NCBI RefSeq assembly: GCF_031081985.1
Contig: NZ_JARWSK010000004.1
Coordinates: forward strand, 186,001 to 250,000
Source: Komagataeibacter xylinus
Lineage (GTDB): Bacteria > Pseudomonadota > Alphaproteobacteria > Acetobacterales > Acetobacteraceae
DNA: 64,000 bases
Direction: 5' to 3'
Numbering within the stretch: position 1 is the first letter of the stretch; the number at the start of each line of letters is the position of its first letter. Both the position numbers and the translations under genes were made by a program. The notes beneath the pieces are model-generated. The model was given only the letters and a program-made list of their open reading frames with translations. It had not been told where the DNA came from and made no database searches. Shown in pieces: positions 56,111-64,000 of the stretch.

Positions 56111-56925
56111 ACACGATGGCAAAATGCGAAACAGACCCCGCCAGCACGGCGGAAATCGTGGTGCGGCTGGAGAATATCGGCCTGTCGCACGATCACGGGC
56201 GCAGTTTCATCCTGCGTCATGTCGATCTTGAAATCCGGGCCGGTGAGTTCGTGGCGCTGCTTGGTCCTTCAGGCGTGGGCAAGTCCACGCTGCTGCGCGT
56301 CATCATGGGGCTTATGCCCCCAAGCGAGGGGCAGGTGAGCCTGCAATCGCGCCCCGCGCAGGCGCATCGGCCCGCCGCCATGGTGTTTCAGGATGCCAAG
56401 CTCATGCCGTGGCGCAGCGTGCGGCGCAATGTAGAACTCGGGCTTGAGGGGCTGGGGCTGAACCGTGCCGAGCGCCATGCCCGCGCCATGGCCGCCCTTG
56501 AACTGGTGGGACTGGCCGACAGGGCGGCACGCTGGCCCCGCCAGCTTTCGGGCGGGCAGCGCCAGCGCGTTGGCGTGGCACGGGCGCTGACGGTCGAGCC
56601 TGACCTGCTGCTTATGGATGAACCCTTTGGCGCGCTTGATGCGATTACGCGCGCCAGCCTGCAGCGCGAATTGCTCGACATTCATGCCCGCAGGCAGGGC
56701 ACGGTGCTGTTCGTGACCCATGACCTTGACGAGGCCCTGCTGCTCGCTGACCGGATCATCATCCTGCACGGCCACCCGGCAGGCGTGAAGGGTGACTTCA
56801 TGGTGGGGCCACGCCCGCGTGAGGGGGCTGCCGTGCAGGCCATGGCCGAGCGGATGAGGCGGCTCATTGCCGGTGAACCCGACCCCGGCGAGGATGCGGC
56901 CTATTGGCAGGCATCGGAGATATGA
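56107..56925 (+). CDS. ABC importer ATP-binding protein (SsuB/TauB type)
   Basis: A 272-residue ATPase. Walker A GPSGVGKST is at 53-61, Q-loop Gln95 (VFQDAKLMPW), signature LSGGQ at 147-151, Walker B LLLMDEP with Asp171-Glu172, and switch His205 (THDLDEA). The VFQDAKLMPWRSV loop is characteristic of the nitrate/sulfonate/taurine group. It powers the permease encoded just upstream (ATGA overlap). It completes the operon. Confidence 0.92.
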   Translation: MNTMAKCETDPASTAEIVVRLENIGLSHDHGRSFILRHVDLEIRAGEFVALLGPSGVGKSTLLRVIMGLMPPSEGQVSLQSRPAQAHRPAAMVFQDAKLMPWRSVRRNVELGLEGLGLNRAERHARAMAALELVGLADRAARWPRQLSGGQRQRVGVARALTVEPDLLLMDEPFGALDAITRASLQRELLDIHARRQGTVLFVTHDLDEALLLADRIIILHGHPAGVKGDFMVGPRPREGAAVQAMAERMRRLIAGEPDPGEDAAYWQASEI

Positions 56926-57024
56926 TAAGTCTCGGCACTCACCCTGCCTGGCGCAGGTGGGCATGAAGGCATGGGGGCAGGGCGGTCGGGCCTGTGCTCC
57001 CGGCAAGCACAGGGAAGACAGAAC

Positions 57025-57285
57025 ATGACAAATCCCCCCAATCTTGAAGCGCATCTCGAGGAAGGCATTGGCCGCCTTCAGGATGGGCTGGATGGTTTTG
57101 TCGGTGATTCCGGCATGCCGCTGTCAGCCCGCATGCAGGGTGCGGGCGGTGCAGCCCAGCAGGGCATGGGCGAGATCTGCGACAGCCTGCGTGACGTGAC
57201 CGCCGACCGCCCGCTCGTGGCGCTGCTTGGCGCCTCTTTTCTCGGCTTTATCGTGACCGCGTTCCTGCGCCGCAGGCGCGGCTGA
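57025..57285 (+). CDS. Small DUF883/ElaB-like membrane-anchored protein
   Basis: An 86-residue protein from the ATG at 57025, with AGGGAAGA upstream. An amphipathic helical part (EEGIGRLQDGLDGFVGD, AARMQGAG-like segment, EICDSLRDVTADRPL) ends in one membrane helix (VALLGASFLGFIVTAFL) and a RRRRG tail. This matches the plan of DUF883/ElaB-YqjD proteins, small inner-membrane proteins induced in stationary phase that can bind ribosomes. Assignment is by pattern, so the family is likely but not certain. Confidence 0.65.
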   Translation: MTNPPNLEAHLEEGIGRLQDGLDGFVGDSGMPLSARMQGAGGAAQQGMGEICDSLRDVTADRPLVALLGASFLGFIVTAFLRRRRG

Positions 57286-57346
57286 GGCAACATATGCCAT
57301 GCTGCCGCGTTGAATGGGGCATGACTGATTTGCAAGGAAATAAGCC

Positions 57347-57523
57347 ATGCTGAAACTGGCGCTGTTTTTTCTTATTGTCTCGCTGGTGGCCGGCGTGTTC
57401 GGCTTCAGCGGCATTTCCGCCGTTTCGGCCGGAATGGCGAAGATTTTGTTCTTTATCGCCATTCTCTGCTTTGTGGTCGTGGTGCTGCTGGTACTGTTCT
57501 CGGCCAATACATTATTCCGGTAG
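57347..57523 (+). CDS. Small DUF1328 (YtjA-like) membrane protein
   Basis: A 58-residue protein read directly from the sequence: ATG at 57347, TAG at 57521-57523, AAGGA about 10 bases upstream. It has two hydrophobic helices (LALFFLIVSLVAGVFGF; ILFFIAILCFVVVVLLVLF) joined by SGISAVSAGMAK. The GFxGI-A-A-G pattern between two helices fits the DUF1328/YtjA family, membrane proteins linked to stress responses. It lies 61 bp after the preceding small protein and may be cotranscribed. The terminator at 57544 follows. Confidence 0.75.
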   Translation: MLKLALFFLIVSLVAGVFGFSGISAVSAGMAKILFFIAILCFVVVVLLVLFSANTLFR

Positions 57524-57543
57524 CAACCGGTCCGGCTTTATCG

Positions 57544-57580
57544 AAAAAACCCCCTGTGCCATGCGGCCCAGGGGGTTTTT
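57544..57580. terminator. Bidirectional terminator
   Basis: AAAAACCCCCTG (57545-57556) pairs with CAGGGGGTTTTT (57569-57580), with T-runs on both strands. It sits between the 58-residue membrane protein and the convergent efflux operon, 5 bp from the latter's stop. It can end transcription in both directions. Confidence 0.92.
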
Positions 57581-57585
57581 CATGC

Positions 57586-59142
57586 CTATTTGTTCGTGTC
57601 CTTCTGGATGAAGGAGGGCAGGAGGGGATTATCCTTCTGCAGCGATTTCTTGCTGGGCAGGCGCGAGGCATCCCACCCGCCGCCAAGTGCCTGCACCAGG
57701 CTCACGCTATCGACCATGCGCTGCTGCTGGATGCCAAGCAGCGTCTCGGCATCGCTCAGGGCCGAGTTCTCGTTGGTGATGACGGTGGTGTAGATCGCGG
57801 TGCCGGCCTGGTACTGGTTGAGCGAGACCTCGACCGTGCGGTTGGCAAAGTCGAGCGCCTTCTGCTGCTGGCGGCTCTGCTCGGCCAGGATGCGCAGGTT
57901 GGAGAGCTGATCTTCCGTGTTCTGCAGGGCGGTCAGCACGGTCTGGCGGTAGGTGGCCACCGCGCTGTCATACTGGGCGTTGGCCTCATGCACGGCCGCC
58001 GTGCGCGAGCCGCCTTCAAACAGCACTTCGGTGGCGGACGCGCCAAGCGACCACACCCGGTTCATGGCCTGCATCAGCGAGGTCACCGGGTCGCCGCCAC
58101 TTTGTGAATAGCTGGCATTGATGGTGATGTCGGGGAAGAAGGCCGCCATGTCGGCCCCGATCATGGCGTTGTATTCCTCCATCGTGCGCTCGGCGGCGGC
58201 AATGTCGGGGCGGCGTTGCAGCAGGTCGACTGGCACGCTGACCGGAATGGGCGGCACGGTGCGCGACAGCTCCGCCGGGGCGATCGTGACATCGGCGGGC
58301 GGCTTGCCCACCAGCACCGCAATGGCATGCTCATACTGCGCGCGGTTGATGCCCGCCTGCACCAGCGAGGCCCGGTTCTGCTCCAGCGTGGTGCGGGCCT
58401 GCAGCACGGCGGTGGGGTCTGCCGTGCCCGCCTCGAACTGGTTCTGGGTTATCTGCAACGCCTGTTCATTGAAGTGGACATAGCGCTGCAAAAGGTCGGT
58501 CAGGCTGTCCTGGTAGCGCAGGTTGAAATAGGCCGTGGCCAGTTGCGCCTGATAGGACAGCGTGGCGTTGGCCAGGTCGGCCGCACTCGCCTGCGCCGCC
58601 GTTACCTGCTCCTGCACCTGCCGGCGGATCTTGCCCCAGATGTCGAGATCCCAACTGGCGCTCGGGCCGATATCATAGGTGTTGTAGGTCGAGCCCTCCC
58701 TGGCGTAATTGCTGCCACTCGAGGAAAGCGACCCCGCCCCATGCCCCGCGCGGTTGAAGCCAAGGCTGCCACTGATGGTGGGGAAAAGCTGGGCGCGTAC
58801 GCTGTCGATCATGGCGCGCGCGTTACGGTAATTGGCCTCGTACTGCTTCACGTTCTGGTTGGAGATCGCAACCTGCGCCTCCAGGCCGTTCAGCACGGGG
58901 TCGTTATAGATGGTCCACCAGTCATGCTTGGGCAGTTCCGCAAGCTTCGGGTTAGCGGTTTCCCAACCGGGTTCAGGCCGCAATTCCTTGAAGCGGGCCG
59001 AGACGATGGCGGCGGGGCGATGGTATTTCGGCCCGATCATGCACCCGCTCAGGGCTGCAAGCGGCACGAGGGCCAGGGCAAGACGCAGGCGGCGGCCCGG
59101 CGCGTGGCTGGCACGGATGGGGGATGGCGAGGGACGTGTCAT
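57586..59142 (-). CDS. NodT-type outer-membrane efflux lipoprotein, second system
   Basis: A 518-residue outer-membrane factor. The lipobox LSGC places the lipidated cysteine at residue 34, followed by MIGPKYHRPA, a standard NodT beginning. The two TolC-like repeats include YEANYRNARAMIDSVRAQLF, VPVDLLQRRPDIAAAERTM and NYQAGTAIYTTVITNENSAL-type helices. It should form the exit duct for the RND pumps encoded upstream; its start is 5 bp from the stop of the second pump gene. It is the distal gene of a minus-strand operon ending at a bidirectional terminator. Confidence 0.93.
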   Translation of the reverse strand: MTRPSPSPIRASHAPGRRLRLALALVPLAALSGCMIGPKYHRPAAIVSARFKELRPEPGWETANPKLAELPKHDWWTIYNDPVLNGLEAQVAISNQNVKQYEANYRNARAMIDSVRAQLFPTISGSLGFNRAGHGAGSLSSSGSNYAREGSTYNTYDIGPSASWDLDIWGKIRRQVQEQVTAAQASAADLANATLSYQAQLATAYFNLRYQDSLTDLLQRYVHFNEQALQITQNQFEAGTADPTAVLQARTTLEQNRASLVQAGINRAQYEHAIAVLVGKPPADVTIAPAELSRTVPPIPVSVPVDLLQRRPDIAAAERTMEEYNAMIGADMAAFFPDITINASYSQSGGDPVTSLMQAMNRVWSLGASATEVLFEGGSRTAAVHEANAQYDSAVATYRQTVLTALQNTEDQLSNLRILAEQSRQQQKALDFANRTVEVSLNQYQAGTAIYTTVITNENSALSDAETLLGIQQQRMVDSVSLVQALGGGWDASRLPSKKSLQKDNPLLPSFIQKDTNK

Positions 59143-59147
59143 CCGGT

Positions 59148-62100
59148 TCAGGAATCCTGCTGGTGGGAAAGACGATGGCGTCGGGACAGCCGTCCATACA
59201 GCCGGTTGAAAAGGTCGCGGCAGGCTACCCCCATATGGTCGAGATAGAGATAGACAACCGGCGTGGTATAAAGCGTGAGCGCCTGGCTGACGAGCAGCCC
59301 CCCCACGATGGCGATGCCCAGCGGGCGGCGCAGCTCCGAGCCATAGCCATGGCCGAAGATGAGCGGCAGCGCGCCCAGGGCTGCGGCGAACGTGGTCATC
59401 ATGATCGGGCGGAAGCGCAGCAGGCAGGCGGTGCGGATGGCCTCGAGCGCGGTATGCCCCTCATCGCGCTCGGCGGTAATGGCGAAATCGACCAGCATGA
59501 TGGCGTTTTTCTTCACGATGCCGATCAGCAGGATCACCCCGATCATGGCAATAAGCGAGAACGCCTCCCCAAAGAACTGCAGCGCCAGCAGCGCACCCAC
59601 CCCGGCGGAGGGCAGGGTGGAGAGAATGGTCAGCGGGTGCACGTAGCTTTCATACAGGATGCCCAGCACCATGTACACCGCGGCCAGGGCGGCAAGGATG
59701 AGCAGCGGCTCGTTATTGACCGATTTCTGGAACTGCGCGGCATTGCCCGCGAACGCGCCCTGTATGTTGTCGGGCATGTGCAGGCGCACCATCTCCTCGT
59801 TGATGATCTGCACCGCCTGGCTGAGCGAGACGCCATTGCTCAGGTTGAACGAGACCGTGCTCGAGACCGTCTGCCCGTCATGATTGATGCTGAGCGCGGT
59901 CTTGGTGGGCTTGAGGGTGGAGACCAGCGTGAGCGGCACCATGGATTCCGAACTGGTGGACACCGCTGAACCGGTCGAGGCGCTGTTGCCGCCCGCAAGC
60001 TTGTTGGCCACCTGGTTGCGGAAGGATTCGGCACTGAGCTGCGAGGCGGTGGTGCCCGTATCGGTCTTGACGCGGATTGTGTTGGACTGCGTGCCGCCCC
60101 CCGCCGTGCCGCCCGCAACACTGACCCAGACCTGCTTGAGCGTGGTCGGGTCCGCCCAGAAGCGGGGCTCGACCTCCATCACCACGCGGTACTGGTTGAG
60201 CGCGTTATAGATGACCGAGGCCGAACGCTGGCCATACGCATCATACAGCGTGTTCGATACAAGCTGCGGCGTGATGTTGAGGCGGCTTGCGGTATCGCGG
60301 TCGATCTGCACGTCAAGCGCCGAGCCGCCCTGCAGCACATCCGATGAAATATCGGACAGTTCATGATGCTTCTGCAGTGCCGAGACCAGCAGCGGCGTCC
60401 ATTTGTACAGATCCTTCGAGGAATCGGAATGCAGTGAATACTGGTAGGCCGCATTGCTCTGCCGCCCGCCAATGCGCAACTGGCCCGGCGCCGAGGCATA
60501 GAATGTCGCCCCCACCATGTTGCGCAGCCGGCGCGAGATGCGGGCAATGGTCTGGGCGGGGGTGTCGTTTCGCTCCGACTTGTCCTTGAGGGTTACGAAC
60601 ATGTTGGCCTGGTTGGAACTGCCGCGCCCGCCCATGAAGCCCATGACATGCGCCACGTCCCGATCCGCCATGATGGCGGACTGCACGGTATGGACCTGCG
60701 ACTGCATGGCCTGGAACGAAATCGACTGGTCGCCCATCAGGTGGCCCATCAGCATGCCGGTATCCGATTCAGGGAACAGGCTCTTGGGCATCTTGATGAA
60801 CAGGCCAACCATGATGGCAATGGTGACGGGCAGCGACAGGATGGTGATGCGCCGGTGCGTGATCGCCCATTCCAGCGAGTGCGCATAGCCCTGCTGGGCG
60901 GCATTCAGCCCGCTTTCCAGCCACAGGCCAACGCGCCCGAATACACCACTGCCCGAGGTGGGTTTTTCATACTGCCTGAGCAGGCGCGAGGTCATCATGG
61001 GGGTGAGCGAGAGCGACAGCACCATGGAGATGACGATGGTGAGCGACATCGTCATGGCGAATTCATGGAACAGGCGCCCCGCCACCCCGCTGAGCAGCAG
61101 GATGGGCAGGAACACCGCAATCAGCGACATTGTGATCGACAGCACCGTGAACGCCACCTCGCGCGTGCCGAGCAGGGTGGCCTGCAGCCGGTCCATGCCC
61201 GCCTCCATGTGGCGGCTGATGTTCTCCACCACCACGATGGCGTCATCCACCACGAAGCCGGTGGAAATGGTCAGCGCCATGAGCGAGAGGTTGTCGATTG
61301 AATAGCCCATCAGCTTCATCGCGCCGAAGGTGGTGATGATGGAGGTGGGCACGACAATGGCGGGGATGATGGTGATGCGCGGCGAGCGCAGGAACAAAAG
61401 CACCACAAGCACCACCAGCACGACCGACAGCACCAGCGTGAACTGCGTATCGGCCAGGGCCGCGCGGATGGTGGTGGAGCGGTCCATGAAGTTGCCAAGG
61501 TCCACATCGGCAGGCAATGCGGCCCGCAGCATGGGGATCTGCGCGCGGATCTGGTCGTTGGTGTTGATGATGTTGGCCCCGGCCTGCGCGAAGATGATGG
61601 CCAGCACGCCGGACTTGCCATCCACATAGCCCGCGTTGCGCACGTCCTCCACGCTGTCATGCACGTAGGCCACGTCTTCCAGCCGCACGGGGCGGCTGTC
61701 ATGGTAGGCCACGATCAGGTCGCGATAGGCCTGGGCGTTATGCGCCTGGTCATTGGTGGACAGCACGAAGCGGCTGTCGCCCTGGTCGATGAAACCCTTG
61801 GGCGTGTGTGCGTTGGCCGAGGCGAGGGCCGCGCGGATATCTTCAAACCCGATGCCGAATTTGTACAGCGCCAGCGGGTTCATCTCCACCCGCACGGCGG
61901 GCAGCGAACTGCCACCGATCTCGACCTGGCCCACGCCCTGAATCTGCGAGAGGTGCTGCTGGAGCACGTTCGAGGCGAGGTCGTAAAGCTGCGGCGGTGT
62001 GCGCGTGCGCGAGGTCAGCGCCAGGATCATGACCGGCGCGCCGTTGGGGTTGGCCTTGAAGTAGCTCGGGTTCTGCCGCAGCGAGGAAGGCAGGTCGGCA

Positions 62101-62447
62101 TGGGCGGCCTGAAGGGCGGCCTCCACGTCGCGGGCGGCACCGTTGATGTCGCGGTCAAGCGAGAACTGCAGCGTGATCCGCGCCTGGTTGGCCGATGACT
62201 GCGAGGTCATTTCCGTCAGGTCGGCAATGGCGCCAAGGTGCCGCTCGAGCGGGGCGGCCACCGAGCTTGCAATTTCCTCCGGCGAGCCGCCGGCCTGCTG
62301 CGCCTGCACCTGTATGACCGGAAAATCCACATTGGGCATGTCGGCCACCGGCAGGGTGGTATAGCCGATAACGCCGCCGAGGATCAGCGCTACCGTCAGC
62401 AATACGGTAGCGACCGGCCTGCGTACGAAGATGGCAAGCGGGTTCAT
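59148..62447 (-). CDS. RND efflux pump permease, MdtC-like
   Basis: A 1099-residue RND permease opening MNPLAIFVRRPVATVLLTVA, with early VIQVQAQQAGGSPEEIASSV. Helix 4 has Asp401-Asp402 (GFVVDDAIVVVEN). Helix 10 keeps the proton-relay lysine at Lys980 in GIVKKNAIMLVDF, the KKN form typical of MdtB/MdtC. It is slightly longer than E. coli MdtC (1025), with a Ser/Thr/Gly-rich insert near residues 785-845. MdtB-MdtC pumps act as heterotrimers, and the neighbour is a second pump of the same group. The ATG overlaps the stop of that gene (ATGA). Confidence 0.93.
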   Translation of the reverse strand: MNPLAIFVRRPVATVLLTVALILGGVIGYTTLPVADMPNVDFPVIQVQAQQAGGSPEEIASSVAAPLERHLGAIADLTEMTSQSSANQARITLQFSLDRDINGAARDVEAALQAAHADLPSSLRQNPSYFKANPNGAPVMILALTSRTRTPPQLYDLASNVLQQHLSQIQGVGQVEIGGSSLPAVRVEMNPLALYKFGIGFEDIRAALASANAHTPKGFIDQGDSRFVLSTNDQAHNAQAYRDLIVAYHDSRPVRLEDVAYVHDSVEDVRNAGYVDGKSGVLAIIFAQAGANIINTNDQIRAQIPMLRAALPADVDLGNFMDRSTTIRAALADTQFTLVLSVVLVVLVVLLFLRSPRITIIPAIVVPTSIITTFGAMKLMGYSIDNLSLMALTISTGFVVDDAIVVVENISRHMEAGMDRLQATLLGTREVAFTVLSITMSLIAVFLPILLLSGVAGRLFHEFAMTMSLTIVISMVLSLSLTPMMTSRLLRQYEKPTSGSGVFGRVGLWLESGLNAAQQGYAHSLEWAITHRRITILSLPVTIAIMVGLFIKMPKSLFPESDTGMLMGHLMGDQSISFQAMQSQVHTVQSAIMADRDVAHVMGFMGGRGSSNQANMFVTLKDKSERNDTPAQTIARISRRLRNMVGATFYASAPGQLRIGGRQSNAAYQYSLHSDSSKDLYKWTPLLVSALQKHHELSDISSDVLQGGSALDVQIDRDTASRLNITPQLVSNTLYDAYGQRSASVIYNALNQYRVVMEVEPRFWADPTTLKQVWVSVAGGTAGGGTQSNTIRVKTDTGTTASQLSAESFRNQVANKLAGGNSASTGSAVSTSSESMVPLTLVSTLKPTKTALSINHDGQTVSSTVSFNLSNGVSLSQAVQIINEEMVRLHMPDNIQGAFAGNAAQFQKSVNNEPLLILAALAAVYMVLGILYESYVHPLTILSTLPSAGVGALLALQFFGEAFSLIAMIGVILLIGIVKKNAIMLVDFAITAERDEGHTALEAIRTACLLRFRPIMMTTFAAALGALPLIFGHGYGSELRRPLGIAIVGGLLVSQALTLYTTPVVYLYLDHMGVACRDLFNRLYGRLSRRHRLSHQQDS

Positions 62448-64000
62448 GCAGAAGCCTGCGGGCCGGGCTGGCCGCCATCAGGTCTGGCCTGATCCGTTCC
62501 ACCAAAGCGGCGGGCCAGTTTCTGGCTGATCCCGTCCATGAGCAGGTAGATGACCGGGGTGGTGAACAGCGTGAGCAACTGGCTCACCGCAAGCCCGCCC
62601 ACGATGGCGATGCCCAGCGGGCGGCGCAGTTCCGAGCCGGTGCCGGTGCCCAGCATCATCGGCACGGCGCCCAGCATGGCTGCCAGCGTGGTCATGAGGA
62701 TGGGGCGGAAGCGCAGCAGGGCGGCGTGGCGGATGGAGTGCAGCGGCGTCATGCCCTCCACCCGCTCGGCCTCAAGCGCGAAGTCGATCATCATGATGGC
62801 GTTTTTCTTGACGATGCCGATCAGCAGCACCAGCCCGATGATGCCCATCACGTCCAGCCCCGATCCCGTCAGCCACAGCGCCAGTAACGCCCCAATGCCA
62901 GCCGAGGGCAGGGTGGAGAGAATGGTGATGGGATGGACAAAGCTCTCGTACAGGATGCCCAGCACGATATAAACCGCAACCAGCGCTGCCAGCACCAGCC
63001 ACGCCTCGTTTGACAGCGAACTGCGGAAGGCCGCCGCCGTGCCCTGGAACGATGTCTGGAAGCTTGAGGGCAGGTGGATGTCCTTCGCCGCCCGCTCGAT
63101 CGCATCCGTAGCATCCCCCAGCGCATAGCCGGGCCTGACGTTGAACGAGACGGTGGTGGCCGGGAACTGCCCCACATGCGTGATCAGCAGCGGCGCTGTA
63201 TCCTGCGTAACCGTGGTGACGGAGGAAAGCGGCACCAGCCCCGAGGTGGGCGAGCGGGTGGGGCCGGACGTGCTCTCGCCCGCATTGCCGCTGATGCCCG
63301 GCAGGTAGATCTGGCTCAGCGAGCCCATGTCCTGCTGGAAGCTGGGCGTGGCCTCAAGGATCACGCGGTACTGGTTGGACTGGGTGAAGATGGTCGAGAT
63401 CTGGCGCTGGCCAAAACTGTCATACAGCACGTTGTCGATGGTCTGCGGCGTGATCGAGTAGCGCGCGCCGGTGGTGCGGTCGAGATCGACATGCGCCACG
63501 AGTCCCGCCGCCTGCAGGTCCGATGTCACGTCGGACAGCGCTTTTTCCTGCTGCAGGCGGGCGATGAATTTCGGCACCCAGGTGGTGAACTGGCTGTAGT
63601 CGGGGTTTTCGAGCAGGAACTGGTACTGCGTGGCGGCGACCGAGGTATCAAGCGAGAGATCCTGCACCGGCTGCACGTACAGTTCAGCCCCCGGTATGTC
63701 GGCGGTCTCGGCCCGCAGCCGGGTCGCCACCTGCTGCGCGGTGGATGAGCGCTTGTCCACCGGCTTGAGGTTGATGAGGAAGCGCCCCTGGTTGAGGGTG
63801 ACGTTCTGCCCGTCCACCCCCACGAAGGAGGACAGGCTGGCCACGTCCTCATCTTGCAGGATGCGCTCGGCAAGTTCCTGCTGGTGGCGCTTCATGGCGC
63901 TGAACGAGGTGGACTGCGCCATGACCGATATGCCTTGGATCACGCCCGTATCCTGCACGGGGAAGAAACCCTTGGGAATGATCACCGCCAGCACGCCGGT
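62444..64000 (-). CDS. RND efflux pump permease, MdtB-like, C-terminal part
   Basis: The frame is open to the right edge, so the N-terminal half lies outside the window; about 518 residues are visible. They start at the second periplasmic region (GFFPVQDTGVIQGIS) and include DLDRTTGARYSITPQTIDNV and helix 10 with GIVKKNAIMMIDFALEAERV. The end is LTLFTTPVIYLLMDGISQKL and a Gly/Pro-rich tail. It is paralogous to the next gene, with near-identical stretches (LRFRPI, RRPLGIAIVGGL). An adaptor gene is expected further upstream, outside the window. Confidence 0.92.
   Translation of the reverse strand, partial: TGVLAVIIPKGFFPVQDTGVIQGISVMAQSTSFSAMKRHQQELAERILQDEDVASLSSFVGVDGQNVTLNQGRFLINLKPVDKRSSTAQQVATRLRAETADIPGAELYVQPVQDLSLDTSVAATQYQFLLENPDYSQFTTWVPKFIARLQQEKALSDVTSDLQAAGLVAHVDLDRTTGARYSITPQTIDNVLYDSFGQRQISTIFTQSNQYRVILEATPSFQQDMGSLSQIYLPGISGNAGESTSGPTRSPTSGLVPLSSVTTVTQDTAPLLITHVGQFPATTVSFNVRPGYALGDATDAIERAAKDIHLPSSFQTSFQGTAAAFRSSLSNEAWLVLAALVAVYIVLGILYESFVHPITILSTLPSAGIGALLALWLTGSGLDVMGIIGLVLLIGIVKKNAIMMIDFALEAERVEGMTPLHSIRHAALLRFRPILMTTLAAMLGAVPMMLGTGTGSELRRPLGIAIVGGLAVSQLLTLFTTPVIYLLMDGISQKLARRFGGTDQARPDGGQPGPQASA

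Overview
The window is a GC-rich bacterial chromosome segment. The gene set, the classic rplK-to-rplQ ribosomal supercluster, the NodT-type efflux lipoproteins and the palindromic intergenic repeats fit an alphaproteobacterium, most likely an acetic acid bacterium (Acetobacteraceae, Komagataeibacter/Gluconacetobacter-like). The genus is inferred from remembered family resemblance; no database comparison was made.

Left arm (1-17.4 kb): mostly single housekeeping genes on both strands. In order these are a truncated ccmC, a YciI-like protein, an EVE-domain protein, an EcsC-family protein, a small membrane protein, an NADPH-type 2-hydroxyacid dehydrogenase, aat (N-end rule), two tandem paralogous secreted proteins, and a Gly-zipper/proline-rich exported protein. 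They are followed by bcp, glnE, a very large AsmA-like envelope protein, a kgtP-dctA pair for 2-oxoglutarate and C4-dicarboxylate uptake, and rmuC. Two of the convergent junctions carry related palindromic elements (2133-2172 and 13003-13086).

Efflux module 1 (17.4-25.8 kb): an OmpR-type response regulator and its kinase overlap by 11 bp. They are followed by an RND pump, an adaptor and an outer-membrane factor, with ATGA overlaps at both pump-adaptor and adaptor-channel junctions. The module lies directly against rplK, where secE-nusG would be expected.

Translation/transcription core (25.9-54.1 kb): rplK-rplA, a structured leader, rplJ-rplL, rpoB-rpoC, rpsL-rpsG, tuf, then the S10 and spc operons through secY-adk, then rpsM-rpsK-rpoA-rplQ. 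fusA is missing between rpsG and tuf. Candidate promoters lie before rplK, rpsL and rpsM; terminator or attenuator hairpins lie after rplL, rpoC and tuf, and before secY; a strong terminator closes the cluster after rplQ. rplJ and rpoA use TTG starts; rpsM and adk use GTG.

Right arm (54.1-64 kb): a three-gene ABC importer of the nitrate/sulfonate/taurine class with unknown substrate, two small membrane stress-type proteins (one only 58 aa), and a shared bidirectional terminator. Then, on the minus strand, comes efflux module 2: two MdtB/MdtC-like RND pumps and a NodT-type outer-membrane lipoprotein. The first pump runs off the right edge of the window.

No rRNA, tRNA, CRISPR array, transposase or phage gene was recognised. 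Nothing here is clearly a new defence or metabolic system. The least explained items are the tandem secreted paralogs, the palindromic repeat family, the structured ribosomal leaders, and the displaced fusA and secE-nusG.
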